Shown piece by piece: positions 45,384-56,121 of a stretch of DNA of 64,000 bases. Made by a program: the position numbers and the translations under genes. The notes beneath the pieces were generated by a model. That model made no database searches. It was not told the DNA's origin and was given only the letters and a program-made list of their open reading frames with translations. The DNA comes from Betaproteobacteria bacterium. GTDB taxonomy: Bacteria > Pseudomonadota > Gammaproteobacteria > Burkholderiales > Rhodocyclaceae. The stretch spans positions 36,038 to 100,037 of the forward strand of contig VEPL01000019.1 in assembly GCA_012026885.1 (NCBI GenBank), read 5' to 3'. Each line of letters opens with the position of its first letter. Position 1 is the stretch's first letter.

Positions 45384-45389
45384 TATAAT
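45384..45389 (+). promoter_or_regulatory. Candidate -10 element for the sdh operon
   Basis: A consensus TATAAT 63 bases before sdhC within the GntR-sdhC gap. No convincing -35 lies at the right distance, so an activator may be needed. No copy of the GntR palindrome occurs here. Confidence 0.4.
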
Positions 45390-45452
45390 TATGGCTCTTT
45401 TCAAACCACGTAAAAGCGGGAAAACCGCACCTTTTCGCGAGGGATGACGTTC

Positions 45453-45839
45453 ATGGCGGAAGCGACCATCAAGAAACGTCCAAAGAACTTGGACTTGACG
45501 ACCATCCGGCTGCCGTTGCCGGCAAAGGTTTCCATCCTGCACCGCGTCAGCGGCGCCGGGCTCTTTATCTGCTTCCCGGTGCTGCTCTGGCTCTTCGGTG
45601 CAAGCCTGACTTCCGCCGAGACGTTCGCGGCCTTCAAGTCCGTCTTCGCCAGCCTGCCGGCAAAGGTTATCCTCGCCGGCCTGATCTGGGCCTACGTGCA
45701 TCACTTCTGTGCCGGCATCCGCTTCCTGCTGCTCGACCTGCACATCGGCATCGAGAAGGAGGCTGCCCGCAAGTCGTCGGCCGTCGTCTTCGCGGTCAGC
45801 ATTCCGCTGACGCTGATTTTCTGGGGGGTGCTGCTGTGA
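45453..45839 (+). CDS. sdhC: Succinate dehydrogenase cytochrome b556 subunit
   Basis: A 128-residue membrane anchor with three helices. NLDLTTIRLPLPAKVSILHRVSGAGLF is the standard SdhC opening (SxxHRxSG quinone site), and HHFCAGIRFLLLD carries the heme-proximal His. ATGs occur at 45444 and 45453; GAGGG is 9 bases before the second, so that is chosen. First gene of sdhCDAB-sdhE. Confidence 0.93.
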   Translation: MAEATIKKRPKNLDLTTIRLPLPAKVSILHRVSGAGLFICFPVLLWLFGASLTSAETFAAFKSVFASLPAKVILAGLIWAYVHHFCAGIRFLLLDLHIGIEKEAARKSSAVVFAVSIPLTLIFWGVLL

Positions 45840-46183
45840 TCAACCGCATCGTCGTCGGAGCGCACTACGGCCTGCGCGACTGGATCGCCCAGCGTGCCAC
45901 GGCCGTCATCATGGCGCTCTACACCGTCATCATGGCCGCCGTCCTGCTCATCGTCAGGCCGGCGAGCTTCGAGGCCTGGCAGGGCATCTTCGCCAACGGC
46001 TTCATCAAGTTCGTGACCTTCCTCTTCTTCGTCAGCCTGTTCTACCACGCCTGGATCGGCGTACGGGACATCTGGATGGACTACGTCAAGCCGACGGGCC
46101 TGCGCCTGACCTTGCACGTTGTGACCCTTGCCGCGCTGGTGGGCTACGCCGCGTGGGCTGCCGCGATTCTCTGGAGGCTGTAA
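45836..46183 (+). CDS. sdhD: Succinate dehydrogenase membrane anchor subunit
   Basis: A 115-residue three-helix anchor. GAHYGLRDWIAQRATAVIMALYT and FYHAWIGVRDIWMDYVKP are the family hallmarks, the latter with the heme-ligand His. GTG start overlapping the sdhC stop (GTGA). Confidence 0.93.
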   Translation: MINRIVVGAHYGLRDWIAQRATAVIMALYTVIMAAVLLIVRPASFEAWQGIFANGFIKFVTFLFFVSLFYHAWIGVRDIWMDYVKPTGLRLTLHVVTLAALVGYAAWAAAILWRL

Positions 46184-46185
46184 GC

Positions 46186-47970
46186 GTGAGTATTCCCGTT
46201 CTGAAATTCGATGCGGTCATCGTCGGTGCCGGTGGTGCCGGTCTGCGTTCCGCGATCCAGCTGTCCGAAGCCGGTCTCAAGACGGCCGTCCTTTCCAAGG
46301 TCTTCCCGACCCGTTCGCATACCGTTGCTGCCCAGGGTGGTGTCGCGGCTTCCCTCGGCAACTCCGAGGAAGACCACTGGCACTGGCACATGTACGACAC
46401 CGTCAAGGGTTCCGACTGGCTCGGCGACCAGGATGCGATCGAGTTCATGGTGCGCAAGGCCAACGAGTGCGTCGTCGAGCTCGAGCACTACGGCATGCCC
46501 TTCGACCGCACCGACAACGGCAAGATCTACCAGCGTCCGTTCGGCGGCCACATGTCGAACTTCGGCGAGAAGCCGGTGCGCCGTTCCTGTGCCGCGGCCG
46601 ACCGTACCGGTCATGCCATGTTGCACGCGATGTACCAGCGCAACGTCAAGGCCAACACCCAGTTCTTCGTCGAATGGATGGCGCTCGACCTGATCCGCGA
46701 CAGCGAAGGCCATGTGCTCGGCGTTACCGCGATGGAGATGGAGACCGGCCAGGTCGTCATCTTCCACTCGCGTGCCACCATCTTCGCGACCGGCGGTGCC
46801 GGCCGCATCTTTTACTCCTCGACCAATGCCTTCATCAATACCGGTGACGGCCTCGGCATGGCGGCGCGTGCCGGCATCCCGCTCGAGGACATGGAGTTCT
46901 GGCAGTTCCACCCGACCGGCGTCGCCGGTGCCGGGGTGTTGATTACCGAGGGTGTCCGCGGCGAGGGCGGCATCCTGCGTAACTCCAGCAAGGAGCGTTT
47001 CATGGAGCGCTACGCGCCGAACGCCAAGGACCTGGCTTCGCGCGACGTGGTTTCCCGTGCCATGACCACCGAAATCAACGAAGGCCGCGGCTGTGGGGTC
47101 AACAAGGATTACGTCCTCCTCGACATCACCCACCTCGACCCGAACACGATCATGAAGCGCCTGCCGGGTATCCGCGAAATCGGCCTGCAGTTTGCCGGTG
47201 TCGATTGCATCAAGGAGCCGCTGCCGGTCGTGCCGACCTGTCACTACCAGATGGGTGGCATCCCGACCCATTACTCCGGTCGTGTCGTTACCCCGCAGAA
47301 CGGCGATCCCAATACCATCGTTCCGGGTTTCTATGCAGCCGGCGAGTGTGCCTGTGCTTCCGTGCATGGTGCCAACCGGCTGGGTACCAACTCGCTGCTC
47401 GACCTGCTGGTCTTCGGCAAGTCGGCGGGGGATTCCGCCGTCGAGGATCTCAAGGCCGGCAAGGCGCATCGCGAGTTGCCGAAGGATGTTGCCGACAAAA
47501 CTCTGGCGCGCATCGCGGCTCTGGACAACCGCAAGGGCGGTGCCAATGTTTTCGAAACCCGCCTGGCTATGCAGCGCACCATGCAAAATCACGCCGGCGT
47601 GTTCCGCTTCGGCGACCTGCTGAAGAGCGGCGTCGAAAAGATCCTCGAGGTCGAGAAGGCGGCACGCCAGCTCGAGATCAAGGACAAGTCGATGGCCTGG
47701 AACACGGCACGGACGGAAGCACTCGAGATGGAAAACCTGATCGAGGTGGCCAAGGCCACGATGCTCTCCGCCGAGGCCCGCAAGGAGTCGCGCGGTGCCC
47801 ACGTCCGCGACGACGCGCCGGATTCGCCGGAGTTCCCGAACGGCCGCAACGATGCCGAGTGGCTCAAGCACACGCTGTTCAACCCGGTCGATAACAGCAT
47901 CACCTACAAGCCGGTGAACATGCAGCCGCTGACCGTCGAAACCATCGCGCTGAAGACGCGCTCGTACTGA
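46186..47970 (+). CDS. sdhA: Succinate dehydrogenase flavoprotein subunit
   Basis: A 594-residue flavoprotein that oxidises succinate. FAD motif AVIVGAGGAGLRSAIQL, covalent-FAD His in RSHTVAAQGGV, substrate motif HPTGVAGAGVLITEGVRGEGG, and HGANRLGTNSLLDLLVFG. The start is GTG at 46186 with GGAGG 8 bases upstream. The following sdhE supports flavinylation. Confidence 0.96.
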   Translation: MSIPVLKFDAVIVGAGGAGLRSAIQLSEAGLKTAVLSKVFPTRSHTVAAQGGVAASLGNSEEDHWHWHMYDTVKGSDWLGDQDAIEFMVRKANECVVELEHYGMPFDRTDNGKIYQRPFGGHMSNFGEKPVRRSCAAADRTGHAMLHAMYQRNVKANTQFFVEWMALDLIRDSEGHVLGVTAMEMETGQVVIFHSRATIFATGGAGRIFYSSTNAFINTGDGLGMAARAGIPLEDMEFWQFHPTGVAGAGVLITEGVRGEGGILRNSSKERFMERYAPNAKDLASRDVVSRAMTTEINEGRGCGVNKDYVLLDITHLDPNTIMKRLPGIREIGLQFAGVDCIKEPLPVVPTCHYQMGGIPTHYSGRVVTPQNGDPNTIVPGFYAAGECACASVHGANRLGTNSLLDLLVFGKSAGDSAVEDLKAGKAHRELPKDVADKTLARIAALDNRKGGANVFETRLAMQRTMQNHAGVFRFGDLLKSGVEKILEVEKAARQLEIKDKSMAWNTARTEALEMENLIEVAKATMLSAEARKESRGAHVRDDAPDSPEFPNGRNDAEWLKHTLFNPVDNSITYKPVNMQPLTVETIALKTRSY

Positions 47971-47982
47971 TCGGAGAAGAAC

Positions 47983-48693
47983 ATGAGCAAACGCATGGTT
48001 CAATTCAGCATCTACCGCTACGATCCGGACAAGGACGACGCACCTTATATGCAGGACGTCTCGGTCGAGCTCGAGCCGACCGACCGCAAGCTGCTCGATG
48101 CGCTGACCAAGCTGAAGGCGCACGACGACACCTTGTCCTATCGCCGTTCCTGCCGTGAGGGCGTCTGCGGCTCCGACGCGATGAACATCAACGGCAAGAA
48201 CGGCTTGGCTTGCCTGCAGGATATCGACGAGCTCAAGCAGCCCATCGTCCTGCGTCCGCTGCCCGGCCTGCCGGTCATCCGCGACCTGATCGTGGACATG
48301 ACGCAGTTCTTCAAGCAGTACCACTCGATCAAGCCTTACCTGATCAACAACGATCCGCCGCCCGAGCGCGAGCGCCTGCAGTCGCCGGAGGATCGCGAGG
48401 AACTCGACGGCCTTTACGAGTGCATCCTGTGCGCCTGCTGCTCGACTTCCTGTCCGTCGTTCTGGTGGAACCCCGACAAGTTCGTCGGGCCGGCCGGCCT
48501 GCTGGCTGCTTACCGCTTCATCGCCGACACGCGCGACCAGGCGACCAGCGAGCGTCTCGACAACCTCGAGGATCCGTATCGCCTGTTCCGTTGCCATACC
48601 ATCATGAACTGCGTCGATGTCTGTCCGAAGGGCCTCAACCCGACGCAGGCGATCGGCAAGATCAAGGACATGATGGTCCGCCGCGCGGTCTGA
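47983..48693 (+). CDS. sdhB: Succinate dehydrogenase iron-sulfur subunit
   Basis: A 236-residue protein passing electrons from SdhA to quinone. It has the [2Fe-2S] ligands SCREGVCGSDAM and ACLQ, the [4Fe-4S] ligands CILCACCSTSCP and the [3Fe-4S] region CHTIMNCVDVCPKGL. The stop overlaps the sdhE start. Confidence 0.96.
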   Translation: MSKRMVQFSIYRYDPDKDDAPYMQDVSVELEPTDRKLLDALTKLKAHDDTLSYRRSCREGVCGSDAMNINGKNGLACLQDIDELKQPIVLRPLPGLPVIRDLIVDMTQFFKQYHSIKPYLINNDPPPERERLQSPEDREELDGLYECILCACCSTSCPSFWWNPDKFVGPAGLLAAYRFIADTRDQATSERLDNLEDPYRLFRCHTIMNCVDVCPKGLNPTQAIGKIKDMMVRRAV

Positions 48694-48932
48694 TGGAGCG
48701 GGCCGACTACGAGCGTCTGCGCTGGCGTTGCATCCGGCGGGCATTGCTGGAACTCGATATCTCGCTGACTCGGTTTCTCGACCAGCAGTTCGACCAGCTG
48801 GATGAGGAACAGAAGCAGACGTTCGTGGAAATGGCCGACATGGAGGATCACGACCTCTGGCACCTGATCAGCGGCCAGGCCGAGTGCAACGACCCCCGCA
48901 TGGCGCCCATCGTCGCCATGCTGCGTAAGTAA
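48693..48932 (+). CDS. sdhE: SdhE, FAD assembly factor (variant RAxxE motif)
   Basis: A 79-residue helical protein of the SdhE/SDH5 family, needed for covalent FAD attachment to SdhA. Sequence RLRWRCIRRALLELDISLTRFLDQQFDQL and the C-terminal EDHDLWHLISG fit well. The normally invariant RGxxE motif reads Arg16-Ala17-Leu-Leu-Glu20, with the Gly replaced by Ala (codon GCA at 48741-48743). The ATG overlaps the sdhB stop (TGATG). Confidence 0.9.
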   Translation: MERADYERLRWRCIRRALLELDISLTRFLDQQFDQLDEEQKQTFVEMADMEDHDLWHLISGQAECNDPRMAPIVAMLRK

Positions 48933-49016
48933 CGAGTAAGGTTGGCGAACTATTTTCGGAACGTTGACCAATTCTTGCAGTGCAGTGACAACCAACACCT
49001 GTAAAGGGAAGACACC

Positions 49017-50315
49017 ATGACGACCGAACGCAAGGCAACTCTGACCATCGACGGACAGGCTCCCGTCGATTTCTCGATCATGACTCCGACGCACGGCAAC
49101 GACTGCGTCGATATCCGCACGCTGGGCGCCAAGACCGGTCTGTTCACCTACGATTCCGGCTTCCTGTCCACTGCCAGCTGCAAGTCGAAGATCACCTTCA
49201 TCGACGGTGACGTCGGCCAACTTCTCTACCGCGGCTACCCGATCGAGCAACTCGCCGAGAACTGCAATTTCCTGGAAGTCACCTACCTGCTGAAGAACGG
49301 CGAATTGCCGAATGCGGCCCAGAAGACGAAGTTCGAGAACACCATCAAGCAGCACACGATGGTGCATGAGCAGCTGACCAAGTTCTATTCCGGCTTCCGC
49401 CGCGATGCCCACCCGATGGCCGTCATGACCGGCGTCGTCGGCGCGCTGTCCGCCTTCTACCACGACGCGATGGACTTCTCGGACGCCGAGCACCGCAACG
49501 TCAGCTTCAACCGCCTCGTCGCCAAGATGCCGACCATCGTCGCGATGGCGTACAAGTACAACACCGGCGCGCCGTTCATGTACCCGGACAACGATCTGGA
49601 TTACACCGCCAACTTCATGCGCATGATGTTCGGCAATCCGTGCGAGAAGTACGTGCCGAACCCGGTGCTGGTCAACGCGCTCGACACCATCTTCACGCTG
49701 CATGCCGATCACGAACAGAATGCCTCAACCTCGACCGTCCGTCTGGCCGGTTCGTCGGGTGCCAACCCCTTCGCCTGCATCGCGGCCGGCATCGCCTGCC
49801 TGTGGGGCCCGGCGCACGGCGGCGCCAATGAGGCCTGCCTGCAGATGCTCGAAGAAATCGGCGATGTCTCCAAGGTCGGCGAGTACATCAACCGCGCCAA
49901 GGACAAGAACGATTCCTTCAAGCTGATGGGCTTCGGCCACCGTGTCTACAAGAACTTCGATCCGCGCGCCAAGCTGATGCGCAAGGTCTGCGGCGATGTG
50001 CTGTCCGAGCTGGGCCTGCAGAACGACCGCCTGTTCAAGCTGGCGATGGAACTGGAAAAGATCGCCCTGGAAGATCCCTACTTCGTCGAGAAGAAGCTCT
50101 ATCCGAACGTCGACTTCTACTCCGGCATCGTCCAGAAGGCGATCGGCATCCCGACCGAGATGTTCACCTGCATCTTCGCGCTGGCCCGTACGGTCGGCTG
50201 GATGACGCAGTGGGAAGAAATGATCACCGACCCCGAGTACAAGATCGGCCGTCCGCGCCAGTTGTATATCGGCGCCGCCAAGCGCGACGTCGTGCCGCTG
50301 GCCCAGCGCGGCTAA
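49017..50315 (+). CDS. gltA: Citrate synthase
   Basis: A 432-residue type II citrate synthase. Catalytic His in [11 protein letters not shown] and [15 protein letters not shown], and Asp in [12 protein letters not shown]. The N-terminal domain of about 60 residues seen in NADH-regulated enzymes is present ([21 protein letters not shown]). It lies 84 bases after sdhE and may share its transcript; a terminator follows. Confidence 0.96.
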   Translation: MTTERKATLTIDGQAPVDFSIMTPTHGNDCVDIRTLGAKTGLFTYDSGFLSTASCKSKITFIDGDVGQLLYRGYPIEQLAENCNFLEVTYLLKNGELPNAAQKTKFENTIKQHTMVHEQLTKFYSGFRRDAHPMAVMTGVVGALSAFYHDAMDFSDAEHRNVSFNRLVAKMPTIVAMAYKYNTGAPFMYPDNDLDYTANFMRMMFGNPCEKYVPNPVLVNALDTIFTLHADHEQNASTSTVRLAGSSGANPFACIAAGIACLWGPAHGGANEACLQMLEEIGDVSKVGEYINRAKDKNDSFKLMGFGHRVYKNFDPRAKLMRKVCGDVLSELGLQNDRLFKLAMELEKIALEDPYFVEKKLYPNVDFYSGIVQKAIGIPTEMFTCIFALARTVGWMTQWEEMITDPEYKIGRPRQLYIGAAKRDVVPLAQRG

Positions 50316-50325
50316 CTCGCGATAC

Positions 50326-50352
50326 GGGCGGCCGCTTGGCCGCCCTTTTTTT
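50326..50352 (+). terminator. Intrinsic terminator after gltA
   Basis: An 8-bp GC stem (GGGCGGCC/GGCCGCCC), loop GCTT, followed by seven T residues. Confidence 0.88.
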
Positions 50353-50423
50353 ACCTGCGAAGGAGCGGCTTCGCAGTCCGCAGCGCAGACAAGGAAAATA
50401 CCCTGAAGGGGAGCTACCTGACC

Positions 50424-53255
50424 ATGATGAACCAATTGTTCGACAGCACTCTCTACTTCGGCGGCAACGCGCCGTTCGTGGAGGAGATTTACGAGAACTT
50501 TCTGAACGACCCGAGCTCGGTCCCGGCTGAGTGGCGCGAATACTTCGAGCGCCTCGCCCAGATGCCTGGCTATGTCGCCCGCGACGTCGCCCATGCGCCG
50601 GTCATTGCCGCCTTCGCCGAACTGGCCAAGGATGGGGGCTTTCGCCCTGTCGCCCAGTCGGCCACCAGCGAACACAAGAAGCAGTCGGCCGTCGGCCAGC
50701 TCGTCACTGCCTACCGCTCGATCGGCACCCGCTGGGCCGACCTCGATCCCCTCAAGCGCCTGCCGCGTCCCAAGCTCGACGAACTCGAGCCGTCCTTTTA
50801 TGGCTTCGGCGATGGCGACCTCAACCAGACCTTCAGCGTCGGCTCGCTGAAGGGCCTGCCCGAGAACGCCAAGCTCGGCGACATCCTCGAGACGCTGAAG
50901 CAGACCTACTGCGGCACCGTCGGCGTCGAGTACATGTACATGATGGATTACGACGAGAAGCGCTGGCTGCAGGAGCGCCTCGAGAGCATCCGCTCGCGTC
51001 CGTCGTATAACCCCGACCAGAAAAAGCGCATTCTCGAACGGTTGACCGCAGCCGAGACGCTCGAGCGCTACCTGCATACCAAGTATGTCGGCCAGAAGCG
51101 CTTCTCGCTCGAAGGCGGCGAGTCGCTGATCGTCGCGATGGACGAGGCGATCCGCACCGGCGGCAGCAAGGGCGTCGACGAGATCGTCATCGGCATGGCC
51201 CACCGCGGCCGCCTGAACGTGCTGGTCAACACCCTAGGCAAGGCGCCGTCGATGTTGTTCGCCGAGTTTGAAGGCAAGAAGGCCTCCGACCTTTCGGCCG
51301 GCGACGTCAAGTACCACATGGGCTTCTCCTCCGACGTTTCCACCCCGGGCGGCCCCTGCCACCTGACGCTGGCCTTCAACCCGTCGCACCTCGAGATCGT
51401 CAACCCGGTCGTCGAGGGTTCGGTCTATGCGCGCCAGGTCCGGCGCGGCGCCGAAGGCAAGACCAAGGTCCTGCCCATCCTGGTGCATGGCGATGCCGCC
51501 GTCGCCGGCCAGGGCGTCAATCAGGAAATGGCCAACTTCGCGCAGACGCGCGGCTACGGCGTCGGCGGCACACTGCACATCGTCGTGAACAACCAGGTCG
51601 GCTTCACCACCAGCGACCCGCGCGACTACCGCTCCGGCCACTACTGCACCGACATCTTCAAGATGATCGATGCGCCGATTTTCCATGTGAACGGCGACGA
51701 CCCGGAAGCCGTGGCCCTCGTCACCCAGATCGCCGTCGACTACCGCCAGCAGTTCCAGAAGGATGTCGTCATCGACATCATCTGTTTCCGCAAGCTCGGC
51801 CACAACGAGCAGGACGAGCCGATGGTCACGCAACCGCTGATGTACAAGATCATCGCCAAGCACCCGGGTACCCGCAAGCTCTACGGCGACAAGCTGATCG
51901 CCGAAGGCGTGCTGCCGGCGGACGGTCCCGACCAGATGATCGCCGAGTACCGCCAGCACCTCGACAAGGGCGAATTGCTCTACAACCCGGTGCTGGCCGG
52001 CTACAAGCATCCGAACACGATTGACTGGACGCCGTTCCTGACCAAGACCTACATCGAGAACTGCGATACCAAGGTGCCGGCCAAGGAACTGAAGCGTCTT
52101 GCGCAGCGCCTGACGACGCTGCCCGAGGGCTTCACGCTGCATTCGCGGGTCAAGAAGATCGTCGAGGACCGCGCGGCCATGGGCGAGGGCAAGCTGCCGG
52201 TGGACTGGGGCATGGCCGAGAACCTCGCCTACGCGTCCCTGCTGGTTTCCGGTTACGGCGTGCGCATCTCCGGTGAGGACGTCGGCCGCGGTACCTTCTT
52301 CCACCGCCACGCCGCCTTCCACGACCAGAACCGCACCAACTGGGACGAGGGCACGTATCACCCGCTGAAGAACCTGCAGGAGAAGCAGGCTGGCTTCCAG
52401 TGCTTCGACTCGGTGCTGTCGGAAGAAGCGGTCCTCGCGTTCGACTATGGCTACGCTTCGGCGAACCCCTACGAACTGGTGATCTGGGAAGGCCAGTTCG
52501 GTGACTTCGCCAACGGCGCTCAGGTCGTCATCGACCAGTTCATCGCCTCCGGCGAAGCGAAATGGGGCCGCGCCTGCGGCCTCGTCATGCTGCTGCCGCA
52601 CGGCTACGAAGGCCAGGGCCCCGAACACTCGTCGGCCCGCCTCGAGCGCTTCATGCAGTTGTGCGCCGAGATGAACATGGAAGTCTGCGTGCCGACCACG
52701 GCCGCCCAGGTCTTCCACATGCTCCGTCGCCAGGCCCTGCGCCCGCAGCGCAAGCCGCTGATCGTCATGTCGCCGAAGTCGCTGCTGCGCCACAAGGACG
52801 CCACCTCGTCGCTCGACGAACTGGCCAAGGGTGGCTTCCAGCCGGTCATCGGCGAGATCGACGCGATTGACGCCAAGAAGGTGACGCGCGTGGTCCTGTG
52901 TTCGGGCAAGGTCTATTACGACCTGCTCAACGCTCGTCGCGAGCAGAAGCTCAACAACATCGCCATCGTCCGTCTCGAGCAGCTCTACCCCTTCCCGGGA
53001 GATCATCTCGAGAAGGAACTGGCCAAGTATCCGAAGGCGAGCGAAATCGTCTGGTGCCAGGACGAGCCGCGCAACCAGGGCGCCTGGTACTGGATCGCCT
53101 CGCGTCACCATCTGGACACGCAGATCAGCGGCAAGCAGCGCCTGCTGCTGGTTTCGCGTCCGGCATCGTCGTCGCCGGCGGTCGGCTACCTGGCCAAGCA
53201 CAACCTTCAACAAAAGGCACTGATCGAGTCCGCCTTGGGCAAGATCGAGTACTGA
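50424..53255 (+). CDS. odhA: 2-oxoglutarate dehydrogenase E1 component
   Basis: A 943-residue thiamine-diphosphate decarboxylase (SucA type). Short N-terminal E2-docking segment, then GMAHRGRLNVLVNTLG, HMGFSSDV, LVHGDAAVAGQGVNQE and NNQVGFTTSDPRDYRS of the ThDP site, and the C-terminal domain with LPHGYEGQGPEHSSARLERF and QDEPRNQGAWYW. AGGGGAG lies 10 bases upstream. First gene of odhA-odhB-lpd. Confidence 0.96.
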   Translation: MMNQLFDSTLYFGGNAPFVEEIYENFLNDPSSVPAEWREYFERLAQMPGYVARDVAHAPVIAAFAELAKDGGFRPVAQSATSEHKKQSAVGQLVTAYRSIGTRWADLDPLKRLPRPKLDELEPSFYGFGDGDLNQTFSVGSLKGLPENAKLGDILETLKQTYCGTVGVEYMYMMDYDEKRWLQERLESIRSRPSYNPDQKKRILERLTAAETLERYLHTKYVGQKRFSLEGGESLIVAMDEAIRTGGSKGVDEIVIGMAHRGRLNVLVNTLGKAPSMLFAEFEGKKASDLSAGDVKYHMGFSSDVSTPGGPCHLTLAFNPSHLEIVNPVVEGSVYARQVRRGAEGKTKVLPILVHGDAAVAGQGVNQEMANFAQTRGYGVGGTLHIVVNNQVGFTTSDPRDYRSGHYCTDIFKMIDAPIFHVNGDDPEAVALVTQIAVDYRQQFQKDVVIDIICFRKLGHNEQDEPMVTQPLMYKIIAKHPGTRKLYGDKLIAEGVLPADGPDQMIAEYRQHLDKGELLYNPVLAGYKHPNTIDWTPFLTKTYIENCDTKVPAKELKRLAQRLTTLPEGFTLHSRVKKIVEDRAAMGEGKLPVDWGMAENLAYASLLVSGYGVRISGEDVGRGTFFHRHAAFHDQNRTNWDEGTYHPLKNLQEKQAGFQCFDSVLSEEAVLAFDYGYASANPYELVIWEGQFGDFANGAQVVIDQFIASGEAKWGRACGLVMLLPHGYEGQGPEHSSARLERFMQLCAEMNMEVCVPTTAAQVFHMLRRQALRPQRKPLIVMSPKSLLRHKDATSSLDELAKGGFQPVIGEIDAIDAKKVTRVVLCSGKVYYDLLNARREQKLNNIAIVRLEQLYPFPGDHLEKELAKYPKASEIVWCQDEPRNQGAWYWIASRHHLDTQISGKQRLLLVSRPASSSPAVGYLAKHNLQQKALIESALGKIEY

Positions 53256-53279
53256 TAACTACAGCAGAGTGGAGTAACC

Positions 53280-54518
53280 ATGAGCATTATCGAAGTCCAA
53301 GTTCCGCAACTGTCCGAGTCCGTTGCCGAAGGCACCCTGGCCTCGTGGAAAAAGAAAATCGGCGAGGCCGTCGGTCGCGACGAGATCCTGATCGACATCG
53401 AGACCGACAAGGTCGTGCTGGAAGTCCCGTCGCCGGGCGCCGGCGTGCTGGTCGAGATCGTCAAGGGTGACGGCGAAACCGTCGTCTCCGGCGAATTGAT
53501 CGCCAGGATTGACACCGAAGCCAAGGCCGGTGCCGCCGCCCCCGCCGCTGCGCCGGCGAAGGCTGCCGCTCCGGCTCCGGCCGCGGCACCGGCTGCCGCT
53601 GCGTCAGCTCCGGCGGGCACCGCCAGCCCGGCTGCGCGCAAGATCCTCGACGAGAAGGGTGTTGCCGCAGGCGATGTCGCCGGTACCGGCCGCGGTGGCC
53701 GCGTCACCAAGGAAGATGCCGTCGCCGCGCAGAAGCCGGCCGCTGCCGGTCCGGTGATCAGCGCTGCGGCTGCCGTATCGCTGCCGACCCCGCCGACCGG
53801 TGTCGATGCGACCGCCGCCCGTACCGAGCAGCGCGTGCCGATGACCCGCCTGCGTGCGCGTATCGCCGAGCGTCTCCTCCAGTCGCAATCGACCAATGCC
53901 ATCCTGACGACCTTCAACGAGGTCAACATGGCGCCGGTCATGGCCTTGCGCAAGCAGTACGGCGAGAAGTTCGAGAAGACCCACGGCGTCCGCCTCGGCT
54001 TCATGGGCTTCTTCGTCAAGGCCGCCTGCGCTGCCCTGCAGAAGTTCCCAATCCTGAACGCCTCGGTCGATGGCAACGACATCGTCTACCACGGCTACAT
54101 CGACATCGGCATCGCCGTCGGTTCGCCGCGCGGCCTGGTCGTGCCCATCCTGCGCAACGCTGACCAGATGTCGATCGCCGACATCGAGAAGAAGATCGCC
54201 GAGTTCGGCGCCAAGGCCAAGGACGGCAAGATCTCGATCGAGGAGCTCACCGGCGGCACGTTCTCCATCTCCAACGGCGGCATCTTCGGCTCGATGATGT
54301 CGACCCCGATCATCAACCCGCCGCAGTCCGCGATCCTCGGCATCCACGCCACCAAGGACCGTGCAGTGGTCGAGAATGGCCAGGTGGTCGTGCGTCCGAT
54401 GAACTACCTCGCCATGTCCTACGATCACCGCATCATCGATGGCCGCGAAGCCGTCCTCGGTCTGGTGACCATGAAGGAAGCGATGGAAGATCCGTCCCGC
54501 CTGCTGCTCGGCGTCTGA
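53280..54518 (+). CDS. odhB: 2-oxoglutarate dehydrogenase E2 (dihydrolipoyl succinyltransferase)
   Basis: A 412-residue E2. The lipoyl domain (1-78) has Lys44 in [10 protein letters not shown]; an Ala/Pro linker (about 80-118) leads to the E3-binding domain (about 120-155, [12 protein letters not shown]) and the catalytic domain with His/Asp in [12 protein letters not shown]. It starts 24 bases after odhA. Confidence 0.96.
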   Translation: MSIIEVQVPQLSESVAEGTLASWKKKIGEAVGRDEILIDIETDKVVLEVPSPGAGVLVEIVKGDGETVVSGELIARIDTEAKAGAAAPAAAPAKAAAPAPAAAPAAAASAPAGTASPAARKILDEKGVAAGDVAGTGRGGRVTKEDAVAAQKPAAAGPVISAAAAVSLPTPPTGVDATAARTEQRVPMTRLRARIAERLLQSQSTNAILTTFNEVNMAPVMALRKQYGEKFEKTHGVRLGFMGFFVKAACAALQKFPILNASVDGNDIVYHGYIDIGIAVGSPRGLVVPILRNADQMSIADIEKKIAEFGAKAKDGKISIEELTGGTFSISNGGIFGSMMSTPIINPPQSAILGIHATKDRAVVENGQVVVRPMNYLAMSYDHRIIDGREAVLGLVTMKEAMEDPSRLLLGV

Positions 54519-54530
54519 TCGACCGCTGCC

Positions 54531-54564
54531 GGCGCCAGCTCCCTGTGCGGGGGCTGGCGCCTTT
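54531..54564 (+). terminator. Hairpin between odhB and lpd
   Basis: A 13-bp stem (54531-54543 with 54549-54561, one G-T pair, 5-base loop) followed by only three T residues. More likely a partial terminator or RNA-stability element that sets the lpd level than a full stop. Confidence 0.5.
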
Positions 54565-54592
54565 GCACATCTGAATACTGAAAGGTTTTGCC

Positions 54593-56017
<1,425 letters not shown>

Positions 56018-56039
56018 TACCGGCCGGTGTTTGGCAGGA

Positions 56040-56068
56040 CAAGGGGCCGTTCGGCCCCTTGTTTTTTT
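56040..56068 (+). terminator. Intrinsic terminator after lpdA
   Basis: A 9-bp stem (CAAGGGGCC/GGCCCCTTG) with a GTTC loop and a run of seven T residues, 22 bases after the stop. Ends the odh operon. Confidence 0.88.
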
Positions 56069-56121
56069 CCCCCGACCGGCGATACTGCCGATGACATTGC
56101 AATGCGGGCGGTGGCGGAGAA

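Noticed and set aside
46144..48744. An 866-codon - strand open frame opposite sdhA/sdhB
   Set aside because: The + strand sdh genes are certain, with all cofactor motifs; the opposite frame is a GC-driven shadow.
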